Of a stretch of DNA of 47,295 nucleotides, positions 26,318-35,261 are shown piece by piece; positions within the stretch are counted from its first letter, which is position 1, and each line of letters begins with the position of its first letter. Source of the DNA: CAZUXY01 sp964624235. GTDB taxonomy: Bacteria > Spirochaetota > UBA4802 > UBA5368. The stretch is from assembly GCA_964624235.1 (NCBI GenBank), contig CAZUXY010000039.1, forward strand, positions 1 to 47,295. Reading direction: 5' to 3'. The notes under the pieces are model-generated. The model saw only the letters and a list, made by a program, of their open reading frames with translations, did not search any database and had not been told where the DNA came from. The position numbers and the translations under genes were made by a program.

Positions 26318-27868
26318 ATGCCGACACACCGTGAAAACAGCAGCGTCAAAAGCGCCATAACCACCGAGATGGAGTTTCTCTATGATATTGGAAAGCTTTT
26401 CGATTCATTTTCCTCCATCGAAGACCTTCTGAATAATGTACTCCTTCTTCTGAAATCGAAACTTCCGATGGAAAGGGGCATGATCAACGTACATGACCGT
26501 GAAACCGATGATATCTACATTGATGTGTCTCTTGGATATTCGAAAGAGGAGGTCAGCCGCGGGAAATACAAGGTGGGTGAGGGAATAATAGGCAGGGTGG
26601 TGGATACCGGCAGGCCGATCGTTGTGCCGTCAGTCGACAGTGAACCCCTGTTCCTGAACCGAACGGGCGCCCGAAGCGGGAAGGGGGACGTGAATATCGC
26701 GTTCATATGCGTGCCTATAAAGATCGAGGGGATAACCATCGGCACGATTTCCATCGACCTGCTGATCCCTGAAGATGCCCCGCTGGACCGCGAATTGAAC
26801 ATCCTAACCGCGGTTTCCATAATGGTGTCCCATGCGGTAAACGGACGTAAGGAAATGAGAAAACGCGAGTATCAGCTCGAGCAGGAGAACCGCCTGCTGA
26901 AGCTGAGGCTGTCATCGAAGATAAAGCCGCGCACCATCATAGGCAATTCGCCGGTGATGCACCAGCTGATTGAAAAAGTCATGCTGGTTGCCCCGACGAA
27001 TTCCACCGTGCTGATTACGGGTGAGAGCGGAACGGGCAAGGAACTCATCGCCGAGGCTGTCCACTCGCACAGTCCCCGAAAGGAGAAACCCCTGATCAAA
27101 GTCAACATGGCGGCATTGCCGGAAAGCCTGATCGAGAGCGAGCTCTTCGGTCATGAAAAAGGGGCCTATACGGGCGCCTCCTCCATGAAAAAAGGACGGT
27201 TTGAACTGGCCGACGGCGGCTCGATATTTCTTGATGAGATAGGCGATCTCGGGCCCGCCTCACAGGTCAAGCTGTTGCGTGTGATTCAGGAGAAGACCAT
27301 CGAACGTATCGGGGGGGAAAAGACCATCTCTCTGGATGTTAGGATCATCGCGGCGACGCACCGGAACCTTGAGGAAAAGATACGGGAAGGACGCTTCCGT
27401 GAGGACCTCTATTATCGTCTCAATGTTTTTCCCATCTACGCGCCGCCGCTCAGGGAGCGCAAGGCGGACATCATGCTTTTAGCGGACGGTTTACTGGAGA
27501 AATACTGTGCGGAACACAACCGCAGCATCAGGAGGATAAGCAGTGAAGCCATCGACCTGCTGACCAGTTACCACTGGCCGGGGAACGTCAGGGAACTGGA
27601 AAACTGCATTGAAAGGGCCGTGATCATGAGCGGCGAGGACGTGATCCGCAGTTATCACCTGCCTCCCTCCCTGCAGACGGCCGAAGCTTCGCCGCTCCCC
27701 GTGACCTTCGACGAGATGGTTGATCAGTACCAGAGGGAAATCATCATCGATCATCTCAAAATGACCAAAGGCAATATTACCAAAGCGGCGGTGATGCTGG
27801 GGACCACGAAGCGAATACTTACCTACCGTGTCAGGGAACTGGGGATAGATTATTCCCGGTTTCGCTGA
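26318..27868 (+). CDS. Sigma-54-dependent transcription activator (GAF-AAA+-Fis HTH)
   Basis: A NifA/NtrC-class enhancer-binding protein of 516 residues. Residues 20-180 form a GAF domain; 200-440 form the AAA+ ATPase with Walker A GESGTGKE (235-242), the sigma-54 contact loop GAYTGA (282-287, Tyr for the usual Phe) and Walker B GGSIFLDEIGD; the Fis-type helix-turn-helix is at the end (NITKAAVMLGTTKRILTYRV). There is no phospho-acceptor receiver domain, so the signal is probably a small ligand or a PII-type protein. It follows amtB-glnK, whose promoter is sigma-54 type, making it the likely activator. NifA is possible, but no nif genes are in the window. Confidence 0.92.
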   Translation: MPTHRENSSVKSAITTEMEFLYDIGKLFDSFSSIEDLLNNVLLLLKSKLPMERGMINVHDRETDDIYIDVSLGYSKEEVSRGKYKVGEGIIGRVVDTGRPIVVPSVDSEPLFLNRTGARSGKGDVNIAFICVPIKIEGITIGTISIDLLIPEDAPLDRELNILTAVSIMVSHAVNGRKEMRKREYQLEQENRLLKLRLSSKIKPRTIIGNSPVMHQLIEKVMLVAPTNSTVLITGESGTGKELIAEAVHSHSPRKEKPLIKVNMAALPESLIESELFGHEKGAYTGASSMKKGRFELADGGSIFLDEIGDLGPASQVKLLRVIQEKTIERIGGEKTISLDVRIIAATHRNLEEKIREGRFREDLYYRLNVFPIYAPPLRERKADIMLLADGLLEKYCAEHNRSIRRISSEAIDLLTSYHWPGNVRELENCIERAVIMSGEDVIRSYHLPPSLQTAEASPLPVTFDEMVDQYQREIIIDHLKMTKGNITKAAVMLGTTKRILTYRVRELGIDYSRFR

Positions 27869-27906
27869 CCGTTGGATACGGGCGTCGGCGGCTGACGGGA
27901 CCGTTC

Positions 27907-29400
27907 TTACGCCCTGTCCCTCAGTGACCCGGTGATGAGGTCCGGATCACCGTGAGAGGTATCTGACGAGGAGACGCCTATCGAGGGCTGAATCTCTATG
28001 TAGGTGTTGAAAGCGACTTTCACCTTCATCCTGGTCAACCGGCGTTCGAGTTTTCTTTTCAGTTCACCGGCCTGCGCGCTGCTGGTTTCTGCCAATATAA
28101 TGATGATGTTGTCGCCATACCTGGCCGCCTGTGCCCCGCCGGGCAGGTATGGTTTGATTTCCCGGCTTACGGCCTTAAGCACCGAATTTACATGGGTGTC
28201 ATCGGGCAGGCTCCCCGGGTAGAACGGCATAACGGCGACGATAGCGAAACCCTTGCCGCCCTTTCTGCTTTCCTCCATCAACATATCATGTTTCAACTGC
28301 AGGTAGGTCTCGCTGAAAAGTCCCGTAACCCTGTCGGCGGCCATTTCTTCCAGGAACAGGTAGGCGCTGAGCGGTACGGCCAGGTCCCTTGTGTATCGGG
28401 CTATGTCGTCAATTTCGTTACCGGTTATCAGGGATTCACGGTTCAGGGCGACGGTCGCGAGGAGTATGCCCCTGTGGAGTACGGGAATGACGATTCTTTT
28501 GCCCCGCTCAAGTACCATCGTTGATGACCTGGAAAGCTCTTCCTTGATGTCGCTGGCGATATCAAGCCGGTCGAAAGCGGGCGATTCGATTTTCAAAAAG
28601 GTCTCGCCTTTCATTTCGTACATTTTGGACAATACGTCGGTGCCCTCCCGCATCGTATAGAGGGAGACCGATGACGTTTTATACCGGGACGAGATGTACC
28701 CGAACAGCTCCACGGTCTTTGCCCTGAGGAGTTCCTCTGCCTGGACCGAAGTGGCATCGGGGACCGTAACCGGAACGGGTGCTTTGGGGGGTTCCGGTTT
28801 TCCCGCTTCGATGATCCTTACAGGTCCCGTTTCGGTTATCCTTCCCGTTCTCCTGAGATACAGGTATACGGCAGTGGTGAAAATCACGGCCAGCACCAGA
28901 AGCAGAAAAAGCTCCAGCATGAGCTTGATCAGGAGTTTGCCCCGCAGCGTATAAGGGAAGACTATAAGCATTTTTCCCTCGGGCAGTTCACGTACGAAAA
29001 GGTAATACTTGACCTGGTTGAAATAGCGGATCAGATAAGGCGATTTAGGATACGGTTTGAATTCACCGGCGCTGAATTTCTGAATGACCTGGTCGTACTG
29101 TTCCTTTTCCAGATAGAGGTCGTTCTTTCCGCTGATCAGCAGCCGGCCGTTCGGGTCGGTAAGGGCGAAAAGCGCCATGAAAGGATACCTGTTCCTGGTT
29201 GAGTCCAGAAACGAGGACAGGTTCTTTTCATGCAGGGGTTTACTTTTATCGAACGCGCTCAGGTTAACGGCGATTTTTTCGTTCTGGGCCAGCAGGATCT
29301 TTACGTACTCCTCCTCAATCATGCCCGATCTCAGGGATACATAGACCAGTATAAGGATAGTGCTGATTATTATTCCCGTAATGGCTATTTTTCTCTTCAT
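27907..29400 (-). CDS. Membrane sensor with GAF and degenerate GGDEF domains
   Basis: A 497-residue protein: N-terminal membrane helix (IAITGIIISTILILVYVSLR), an extracytoplasmic region of about 120 residues, a second helix (LMLELFLLLVLAVIFTTAVY), a Pro-rich linker (KPEPPKAPVPVTVPDA), a GAF-like domain (about 225-345) and a C-terminal domain beginning DRVTGLFSETYLQLKHDMLM that resembles a GGDEF fold. The signature loop reads RYGDNI in place of GGDEF, so cyclic-di-GMP synthesis is unlikely and a binding or scaffold role is more plausible. It converges on the sigma-54 activator gene. I know no named homologue. Confidence 0.75.
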   Translation of the reverse strand: MKRKIAITGIIISTILILVYVSLRSGMIEEEYVKILLAQNEKIAVNLSAFDKSKPLHEKNLSSFLDSTRNRYPFMALFALTDPNGRLLISGKNDLYLEKEQYDQVIQKFSAGEFKPYPKSPYLIRYFNQVKYYLFVRELPEGKMLIVFPYTLRGKLLIKLMLELFLLLVLAVIFTTAVYLYLRRTGRITETGPVRIIEAGKPEPPKAPVPVTVPDATSVQAEELLRAKTVELFGYISSRYKTSSVSLYTMREGTDVLSKMYEMKGETFLKIESPAFDRLDIASDIKEELSRSSTMVLERGKRIVIPVLHRGILLATVALNRESLITGNEIDDIARYTRDLAVPLSAYLFLEEMAADRVTGLFSETYLQLKHDMLMEESRKGGKGFAIVAVMPFYPGSLPDDTHVNSVLKAVSREIKPYLPGGAQAARYGDNIIIILAETSSAQAGELKRKLERRLTRMKVKVAFNTYIEIQPSIGVSSSDTSHGDPDLITGSLRDRA

Positions 29401-29673
29401 TGTTTTTCCGTTGGTAAGGACGAAATGTCGGTACGGAAACCGGTTAAAGTCCCTGTTTACAACATCGGTAATTTCATTAATTTATGTTTACTACTTTTAT
29501 TATCCACTCTATTTTTGTCGTGATATAAGTAAGGGAACCCTGAACACTGCAATCAGGATGTTCCCTTATGGGCACATGCCGGGCTGAGAATCAGGTTTTT
29601 CCATGGTTGCATTTCAGATAATTCCGGTTTTTAATATATGCCCGTAAGCAAAAAAATCTCAGGGGAAACGCGG

Positions 29674-30567
29674 GTGAAAGACCTTAATATCGATTTAAAA
29701 CAGATGCGCAGCTTCCTCGAACTGGTAAAGGAAAGGAATTTCACCAGGGCATCGCGAAACCTGCGGCTGAACCAGGCCACGATAAGCAACCATCTGGCGT
29801 CGCTGGAAAAATCACTCGGGGTGGATCTGGTCCATCGAAGCAGCAAGGATTTCAGTTTGACCCCCGAGGGAGAGGTGTTCCGTAAATACTGTGAGTCGAT
29901 GCTGCGGGACACTGACCTGCTGCGGGAAACCATCGGGTCGGCAAAGACCGGCGGAACCTCGGTGGTCGCGGCGAGCACCATCCCTTCCGCCTACATTCTC
30001 CCCGCCGCCATCGCAAGGGTAAAAAGCCGCTATCCGGATATGCAATACAGTATAGAGGTGTCTGATTCCAGGGAGGTGATTGAAACGGTCAGGGAGGGCG
30101 GGGCCGAGATCGGTATTGCGGGGAGGATGATAAAAATTCCGCAGATGATGTATGAAAAGATATACAGCGACCGGCTGGTGCTTATCTCGCCCCCCGGCAT
30201 GCTGAAAAAGGAGATTAAAATCTCGGACATCGCGGGTCTCCCCATGGTGACACGGCAGAGGGGCTCGGGAACCAGGGACGCCTATGAACAGGCCCTTGCG
30301 GCCCAGAGGATAACGCTGTCAGGTCTTAACATCACGCTGGAATGCTCTACCAGCGAAGGCGTCAGAGAAGCGGTAGCAGCGGGGCTCGGGGTTGCCTTTG
30401 TTTCTGACCTCGCGGTGCGGAACGATGTCGGGCTGAAAAGGGTGGAGAAAGTTGCCGTAAGGAACCTCGACATCCGGAGAAATTTTTATCTGCTGCGCGT
30501 AAAAAGCAGGAAACTATCGTTTCCTGCCGATATACTACGCGGCGAGTTATCCGCGCGGTCGAAATAG
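29674..30567 (+). CDS. LysR-family transcription regulator
   Basis: A LysR-type regulator of about 297 residues: N-terminal winged helix-turn-helix (QMRSFLELVKERNFTRASRN, LRLNQATISNHLASLEKSLG) and a periplasmic-binding-protein-like effector domain (VAASTIPSAYILPAAIARVK, MVTRQRGSGTRDAYEQAL). GTG 29674 is preferred because AGGGGA lies 7 bp upstream; ATG 29638 has no ribosome site. The family member resembles CysB/CbbR-like regulators of assimilation but the effector cannot be read. Divergently placed from the membrane sensor gene. Confidence 0.9.
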   Translation: MKDLNIDLKQMRSFLELVKERNFTRASRNLRLNQATISNHLASLEKSLGVDLVHRSSKDFSLTPEGEVFRKYCESMLRDTDLLRETIGSAKTGGTSVVAASTIPSAYILPAAIARVKSRYPDMQYSIEVSDSREVIETVREGGAEIGIAGRMIKIPQMMYEKIYSDRLVLISPPGMLKKEIKISDIAGLPMVTRQRGSGTRDAYEQALAAQRITLSGLNITLECSTSEGVREAVAAGLGVAFVSDLAVRNDVGLKRVEKVAVRNLDIRRNFYLLRVKSRKLSFPADILRGELSARSK

Positions 30568-30575
30568 GCGGTCGT

Positions 30576-31157
30576 TCAGAACAACAGCCTGATCTTGTCC
30601 GCCTCGATGAGGGGATGGTCGTCAAGTGTTTTTCTCAGCGGGATGATAAGGTCCGCCTGCCCGGTGATGGTGCCCTTACCCTGAAACACGTAATCATGGA
30701 CCGGGGCGTAAAGCTCGACCCCTTTGGCGTCCTTGTCTATTTTCTCTACAGGATTATAATCGGTTATTTTCACCCCCTCCGGCAGTTTGCTCAGAATCTC
30801 CTTGATTTCCTCCGCGTATTTGCGTCCGTATGTGATAAACTTGAACACAAACGATGCTTCCCTGACCGGCTTGGCTGATTTCAGCGCGGATGAATTCAGA
30901 AGTCCCGTATCGCCCGCCTTCGCGAGGGCTTTCTTGATGCTTTCCAGGAGCTCCTCTTCCATCAGCACGTGATGGATCTTGTTCCCCAGGGATATCCAGT
31001 CTTTAATAAGCTCAGAAAAAGTTTCAGAATCGACTTCATGGTCAGAGCAGAAAAAGAACGAGTATTCCTTTCCCGTTCCGGACTGAAAGCCCTCAATAAA
31101 CCCCTTTATGCCGTTGTAATGGCCTTCGAATACCGCTTCTATGAATTTTTTTTTCAT
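30576..31157 (-). CDS. Conserved-looking hypothetical protein, probably co-transcribed with nhaD
   Basis: A 193-residue soluble protein I do not recognise. It seems to have two alpha/beta halves: residues 1-85 (FIEAVFEGHYNGIKGFIEGF, then FFFCSDHEVD) and 105-193 (FVFKFITYGRKYAEEIKEIL, then VELYAPVHDYVFQGKGTITG). No signal peptide or membrane helix. ATG 31157 has AGAGGG upstream. It starts 14 bp after the NhaD-type antiporter stop, so the two are likely one transcript, and it converges with the LysR gene, 8 bp away. Confidence 0.75.
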   Translation of the reverse strand: MKKKFIEAVFEGHYNGIKGFIEGFQSGTGKEYSFFFCSDHEVDSETFSELIKDWISLGNKIHHVLMEEELLESIKKALAKAGDTGLLNSSALKSAKPVREASFVFKFITYGRKYAEEIKEILSKLPEGVKITDYNPVEKIDKDAKGVELYAPVHDYVFQGKGTITGQADLIIPLRKTLDDHPLIEADKIRLLF

Positions 31158-31171
31158 CACGGCCCTCTTCG

Positions 31172-32713
31172 TTAAAAGAATATGATCGTTACCAGTATGA
31201 ACGTCGGTATCAGGATCGGTATTGAATATTTGAGCATGTAACCGAAGAAGCTGGGCATCGGAACGCCCGATTCCTCGGCGATTGACTTCACCATGAAATT
31301 AGGTGCGTTCCCTATGTAGGTGTTGGCCCCCATGAATACCGCGCCGGCGCTGATGGCCAGAAGTGTCTGGGCATGGGCGGTCATGAGGTCGGCGGCGTTC
31401 CCTCCCGCCGTATTGAAAAAGACCAGATAGGTGGGAGCGTTGTCGAGAAAACTGGAAAGCGCCCCCGTCGCCCAGAAAAACGCGGGATTGATGAACTCGC
31501 CGCTCGAATCGACCACGTTTCGAATAACCATTCCCATGGGTCCGTCGGCGCCCGCCCTGAGCATGGCGATGGGCGGGACCATGGTGATGAAGATGGTGGC
31601 GAAAAGCTTGGCCACCTCGAGAATGGGCTCCCATGAAAACTCGTTGCCCGCCCTGGTTTCTTTCTTCGTGATCTTGAGCGATACGAAGGTAATGATAATG
31701 AGCAGGGCCACCTGCAAGAGCGATGCGGTCGGCACCGTTACATGGTGCAAGGTGAAAGCGTCGCCGAGTTTCATGCTCGATGCCAGCACCGAAGCCACGA
31801 TACAGGGAATGAGCAGCAGGTTCGCGGTGCCCTCGAGGGCGAGCTTTTCGCCGTTGGCGCTTTTCTGCGGTTTCTCAGGTTCCTTTTTGTAATAATAGAT
31901 ATCCAGCAGAATGAATATAACAATCAGCACTCCAACAGTGAAGAGGGTCTCGGGCAGCATATGTGCGGTGGTCCAGAAGAATTTGACCCCCTTCAGAAAT
32001 CCCAGGAAAAGCGGAGGATCACCCAGCGGGGTCAGGGAACCGCCGATGTTGGCCACCAGGAAAATGAAAAATACCACGGTGTGCACCCGGTATTTCCTCC
32101 AGGCGTTGGCCCTGAGCAGCGGCCGTATAAGGAGCATGGCCGCCCCGGTAGTGCCCATCCAGCTCGCCAGTACTGTTCCCAGAAGGATGATACCGGTGTT
32201 CACGGCGGGTGTTCCCGCCAGTTCGCCTTTCAGACGTATGCCTCCCGCCACGGTGAACAGGGCGAGGAGCAGTATAATGAAGGGAATGAATTCCAGCATG
32301 TAGACTTCCAGCAGGTAGAACAGGCTGGTGTTGAAATCGAAGCCCAGGGTGAAAGCGATAAAAAATCCCGCACCCCAGAAGAGCGACACCTTGCCGTAGT
32401 GATGGTGCCAGAAATGCGGCGCCAGCAGGGGAAAGACGGCTATAGAAAGGAGTATGCCGAGAAACGGTATGCCCCAGAGCAGGTTCAGTTTCTTCCCGTC
32501 GATATGGGGAGCGTGGTGTGCTCCGTGAGCATCCTGTTCATGGCCGGCGTTATCGGTTGAATGATTTTTTGCTTTGTTGCCGTTATGGGTGTCGGTAACG
32601 ACCTGGCGGTCCGCTGTTTTTTTATGAGCGGCGGCATCCGCGGTGGAGACGGCCATTACAGTGAAGTAGCTCATGCACATCAGGGTTAGAAGGACTGTCA
32701 GAAATCGTTTCAT
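31172..32713 (-). CDS. nhaD: NhaD-type sodium:proton antiporter
   Basis: A 513-residue ion transporter. It has a cleavable-looking signal peptide, then an unusual His-rich hydrophilic segment (HEQDAHGAHHAPHIDG, about 58-73), then about twelve membrane helices. NhaD/ion-transporter-superfamily signatures are GGSLTPLGDPPLFLGF, SFLDNAPTYLVFF and GANTYIGNAPNFMVK. It exchanges Na+ (or Li+) for protons, for pH and salt homeostasis. The ATG has AAGGAG upstream. The His-rich periplasmic stretch might sense pH or bind metal (inference). Confidence 0.88.
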   Translation of the reverse strand: MKRFLTVLLTLMCMSYFTVMAVSTADAAAHKKTADRQVVTDTHNGNKAKNHSTDNAGHEQDAHGAHHAPHIDGKKLNLLWGIPFLGILLSIAVFPLLAPHFWHHHYGKVSLFWGAGFFIAFTLGFDFNTSLFYLLEVYMLEFIPFIILLLALFTVAGGIRLKGELAGTPAVNTGIILLGTVLASWMGTTGAAMLLIRPLLRANAWRKYRVHTVVFFIFLVANIGGSLTPLGDPPLFLGFLKGVKFFWTTAHMLPETLFTVGVLIVIFILLDIYYYKKEPEKPQKSANGEKLALEGTANLLLIPCIVASVLASSMKLGDAFTLHHVTVPTASLLQVALLIIITFVSLKITKKETRAGNEFSWEPILEVAKLFATIFITMVPPIAMLRAGADGPMGMVIRNVVDSSGEFINPAFFWATGALSSFLDNAPTYLVFFNTAGGNAADLMTAHAQTLLAISAGAVFMGANTYIGNAPNFMVKSIAEESGVPMPSFFGYMLKYSIPILIPTFILVTIIFF

Positions 32714-32765
32714 TCAGCAAGCTCCTTGTACCTATGTAGAGTGCTCAGGCGGCTGTATGTGTTGC

Positions 32766-32795
32766 CTTATACCAATTCCACAGTATATATGTCAA
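32766..32795 (-). promoter_or_regulatory. Probable sigma-70 promoter of nhaD
   Basis: Read on the minus strand, TTGACA (32795-32790), an 18-bp spacer and TATAAG (32771-32766). Transcription would start near 32759, about 45 bp before the nhaD ATG. Confidence 0.65.
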
Positions 32796-32904
32796 CCGAG
32801 TATTTCATTTTGCTGTGCGGCTTCATGGCAAAGAAACCGGCTACCGCTTTCAGAAAGTCTCCCCGCCGCGGCAGACAACGGGTCCGCCGTGTTTCATGAA
32901 TGTG

Positions 32905-33483
32905 TTATTTTTTCTTGGTGACGTGACGGCCCAGTATCCTGGGGAAAGTGATTTTCTCGCCGAAAAACCCCTTTGAGGTGGTTCTGACATCCTCTATGGT
33001 GATAAAGGCGTTGGGTTCAAGTATACGGATGATCTCAAGAACATGATCGAGTTTTTTCCTGGGGATGATGCTGAAGATGATGGTCACCTCCCCAAGCGCG
33101 CCCATGCCTTTGACCGAGGTGACGCCGTACCCCTCCTGCCTCAGGATCAGGGGAAGGGAGACGAGCTTCTCGGTGGTGATTACCCTGATCGCCTGAAAGC
33201 CTATGGCGATCTTTGATTCCAGCAGCATCCCCACATAATTGCCCGTGGCGAAACCCGCGCCGTACACCAGGTAGCTGTAGGTGTTATCAATATGTTTCAT
33301 GACCTGGTTCATCGCCAGGAGCCACAGTATCACCTCGAAGAACCCGAATACGGGCGCAAGGATCCTGTATCCACGGGAGATAAGGATAATTCTCATGGTG
33401 CCTATCGACACATCGAGGATACGCGCGAAGAATATAAGGAGCATCCCTGCCGTTTCCGGCCTTATTACATCGGTTATCGTCAT
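32905..33483 (-). CDS. DUF2179/UPF0316-type membrane protein
   Basis: A 192-residue protein with about three N-terminal membrane segments (TAGMLLIFFARILDVSIGTM, FGFFEVILWLLAMNQVM, YLVYGAGFATGNYVGMLLES) and a C-terminal soluble DUF2179 domain (VSLPLILRQEGYGVTSVKGM, IIRILEPNAFITIEDVRTTS). This domain also occurs at the end of YitT-type transporters; its biochemical role is unknown. It sits 191 bp upstream of nhaD on the same strand but nhaD has its own promoter. Confidence 0.85.
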   Translation of the reverse strand: MTITDVIRPETAGMLLIFFARILDVSIGTMRIILISRGYRILAPVFGFFEVILWLLAMNQVMKHIDNTYSYLVYGAGFATGNYVGMLLESKIAIGFQAIRVITTEKLVSLPLILRQEGYGVTSVKGMGALGEVTIIFSIIPRKKLDHVLEIIRILEPNAFITIEDVRTTSKGFFGEKITFPRILGRHVTKKK

Positions 33484-34096
33484 GATATCAATCCGTGAGT
33501 GTGTGCGGGCCGTTCAAGCCTGTCGTCTTTATTTTACATCCCGCACAGGGTGTCGCATAAAGGCCAACTTTAGAATTACCGCGTGAAGGCAGTAAACCTA
33601 AAAACAGGGTATAATTAAAAAATTAACCTTCTCCACGGATTACGGTTCCCTGGTTTTCTTATAAGTTGATGCCGGAAACCGGTTATACAGGCATAATGTG
33701 TCCTGAAAATGAAAAAAAACCTCAATTGTTAAATTTTTTCGGTGGTAGTCAAAATATATAGAAATACATCTGTATTATCATATAAATGTTTATTATCACT
33801 TTTAATCGTCCATAAATCAGTTCAATTTCCACGCCGAAGGGGACGAAAAGACGAGCATGGAGTAGTGTCACTACGTCCGGGGTTCTTTGAAAGATTGGGG
33901 TACATGCGGTGAGATACATTCCGCACTTCTTTATTTGATTGGTTCCGGTCTTATATACGCCCATGTATAAGCCTGGAACAGGTCCGTCCCGGCTGTTGCT
34001 GCAACTCAGCCGCAGTTTCCTGGTAAAAGCCGGCTCTGCGCTGCCCGCGGGTCCGGCGAGGCAAGGAAGCCACAATCAAACACAAAGGAGTGTAAA
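33484..34096. other. Long divergent regulatory region and structured leader before the first flagellin gene
   Basis: 613 bp without a credible gene. The left two-thirds is AT-rich and contains a short palindrome, AATACA-TC-TGTATT (33763-33776). The last 120 bp is GC-rich and can fold: CGGCTG/CAGCCG (33990-33995 with 34007-34012) and GCCGG/CCGGC (34029-34033 with 34053-34057), directly before AAAGGAG and the flaB ATG. I searched for a cyclic-di-GMP riboswitch core and a GCCGATAA sigma-28 element and found neither. Confidence 0.5.
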
Positions 34097-34945
34097 ATGA
34101 TTATCAATCACAACATGAGTGCAATCAATGCGAACAGAACGCTCAAGTTCACGCATTGGGAAGTCAACAAAAGCATGGAGAAGCTCGCTTCCGGCGAAAG
34201 GATCAACCGCGCCGGAGATGATGCTTCCGGTCTCGCGGTTTCAGAAAAGATGCGCACCCAGATCATGGGTTTGCGGCAGGCTGAAAGAAACACCGAAGAC
34301 GGGATGTCATTCGTACAGACCGCCGAGGGATATCTTGCCCAGTCCGCCTCAATAATCCAGAGGATCAGGGTTCTGGCCGTACAGTCGGCCAACGGCATCT
34401 ATTCGCCCCAGGACCGCCAGCTCATCCAGGTGGAGGTCTCGGCGCTGGTTGACGAGGTCGACCGTATCGCTTCACAGGCCGAGTTCAACCGCTTCAAGGT
34501 CCTCACCGGCGAATTCTCCAAAATCAATCCCAAGGCATCCATGTGGTTCCACATGGGCGCGAACGCCAACCAGCGCGAGCGAGTTTTCATAGGCACAATG
34601 ACCGCCCAGTCATTCGCCATGAGAGATGCCACGGGGAAGGTGATCGTATCGCTTTCGTCGCCCGGTGGCTCCAATTCGGCCATCGGTGTAATGGACAATG
34701 CACTGCAGCGGCTGTCCAAGCAGAGAGCGGATCTCGGTGCCTATTACAACAGGATGGAACTGACGTCGAAGGGACTCATGACGGCCTATGAGAACATCCA
34801 GGCCGCCGAATCCCGTATACGCGACGCCGACATGGCTGAAGAGATGGTTCTCTTCACCAAGAATTCCGTTCTGGTGCATACCGGTACCGCGATGCTCGCT
34901 CAGGCCAATCTGCAACCCCAATCGATTCTGAGATTACTTGGGTAG
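34097..34945 (+). CDS. flaB: Flagellin FlaB, first copy
   Basis: A core-filament flagellin of 282 residues. It has only the conserved N-terminal (MIINHNMSAINANRTLKFTH, then LASGERINRAGDDASGLAVS) and C-terminal (ESRIRDADMAEEMVLFTKNS, AMLAQANLQPQSILRLLG) domains that form D0/D1, with no variable D2/D3, as is normal for spirochaetal periplasmic flagella. Exported by the flagellar secretion system without a signal peptide. AAAGGAG lies upstream. A second flagellin follows at 35262 and is very similar in the N-terminal 100 residues. Confidence 0.96.
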   Translation: MIINHNMSAINANRTLKFTHWEVNKSMEKLASGERINRAGDDASGLAVSEKMRTQIMGLRQAERNTEDGMSFVQTAEGYLAQSASIIQRIRVLAVQSANGIYSPQDRQLIQVEVSALVDEVDRIASQAEFNRFKVLTGEFSKINPKASMWFHMGANANQRERVFIGTMTAQSFAMRDATGKVIVSLSSPGGSNSAIGVMDNALQRLSKQRADLGAYYNRMELTSKGLMTAYENIQAAESRIRDADMAEEMVLFTKNSVLVHTGTAMLAQANLQPQSILRLLG

Positions 34946-35261
34946 TCCCATCTCGGAACCGACACGAAACAAGTTCTTTGAAAACTCAACCAGATTCTCC
35001 GTTCTCTCTCCCTTGACCTGTGACTGTCCACTCACCTGGCTGCTCCGGCAGCCGGTGATGCGGGAGGGCATCACTGGCTGCCGGAGCAGTCCTGCAGCCG
35101 GTGTTGTCTGGATCTTGGGCAGTCCGGGCTTCATCAAAAGGAGTCAACCTTCGGTTCTCCGGAACCCGGTTTCGGCATGATGCCTGAACCGAAAAATCCG
35201 GAGCGGCCTCAATAAAAACCAACCGGGGCCTCTCTGACAGAAATCAAGGGAGGGAGACGTT
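34946..35261. other. Intergenic region between the two flagellin genes
   Basis: 316 bp with no gene. It contains the 22-bp-stem hairpin listed separately, and further short complementary pieces (TTTCGG near 35168 with CCGAAA near 35190). No sigma-28 element was seen, so the second flagellin may rely on read-through or on a promoter I cannot recognise. Confidence 0.5.
35040..35089. repeat. Long perfect hairpin between flagellin genes
   Basis: The left arm (35040-35061, starting CTGCTCCGGCAGCC) pairs with the right arm (35068-35089, ending GGCTGCCGGAGCAG) over 22 bp with a single G-U wobble and a 6-nt loop GGGAGG. It is not followed by a T tract. It could stabilise or terminate the first flagellin mRNA, or be a mobile palindrome. 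Confidence 0.75.

Noticed and set aside
33749..34075. 108-codon minus-strand frame upstream of the first flagellin gene
   Set aside because: No ribosome site, biased low-complexity ends and no domain; it spans the structured flagellin leader.
33960..34096. Possible cyclic-di-GMP riboswitch in the flagellin leader
   Set aside because: The conserved core sequences of the known class I aptamer are absent; only generic GC-rich stems are seen.
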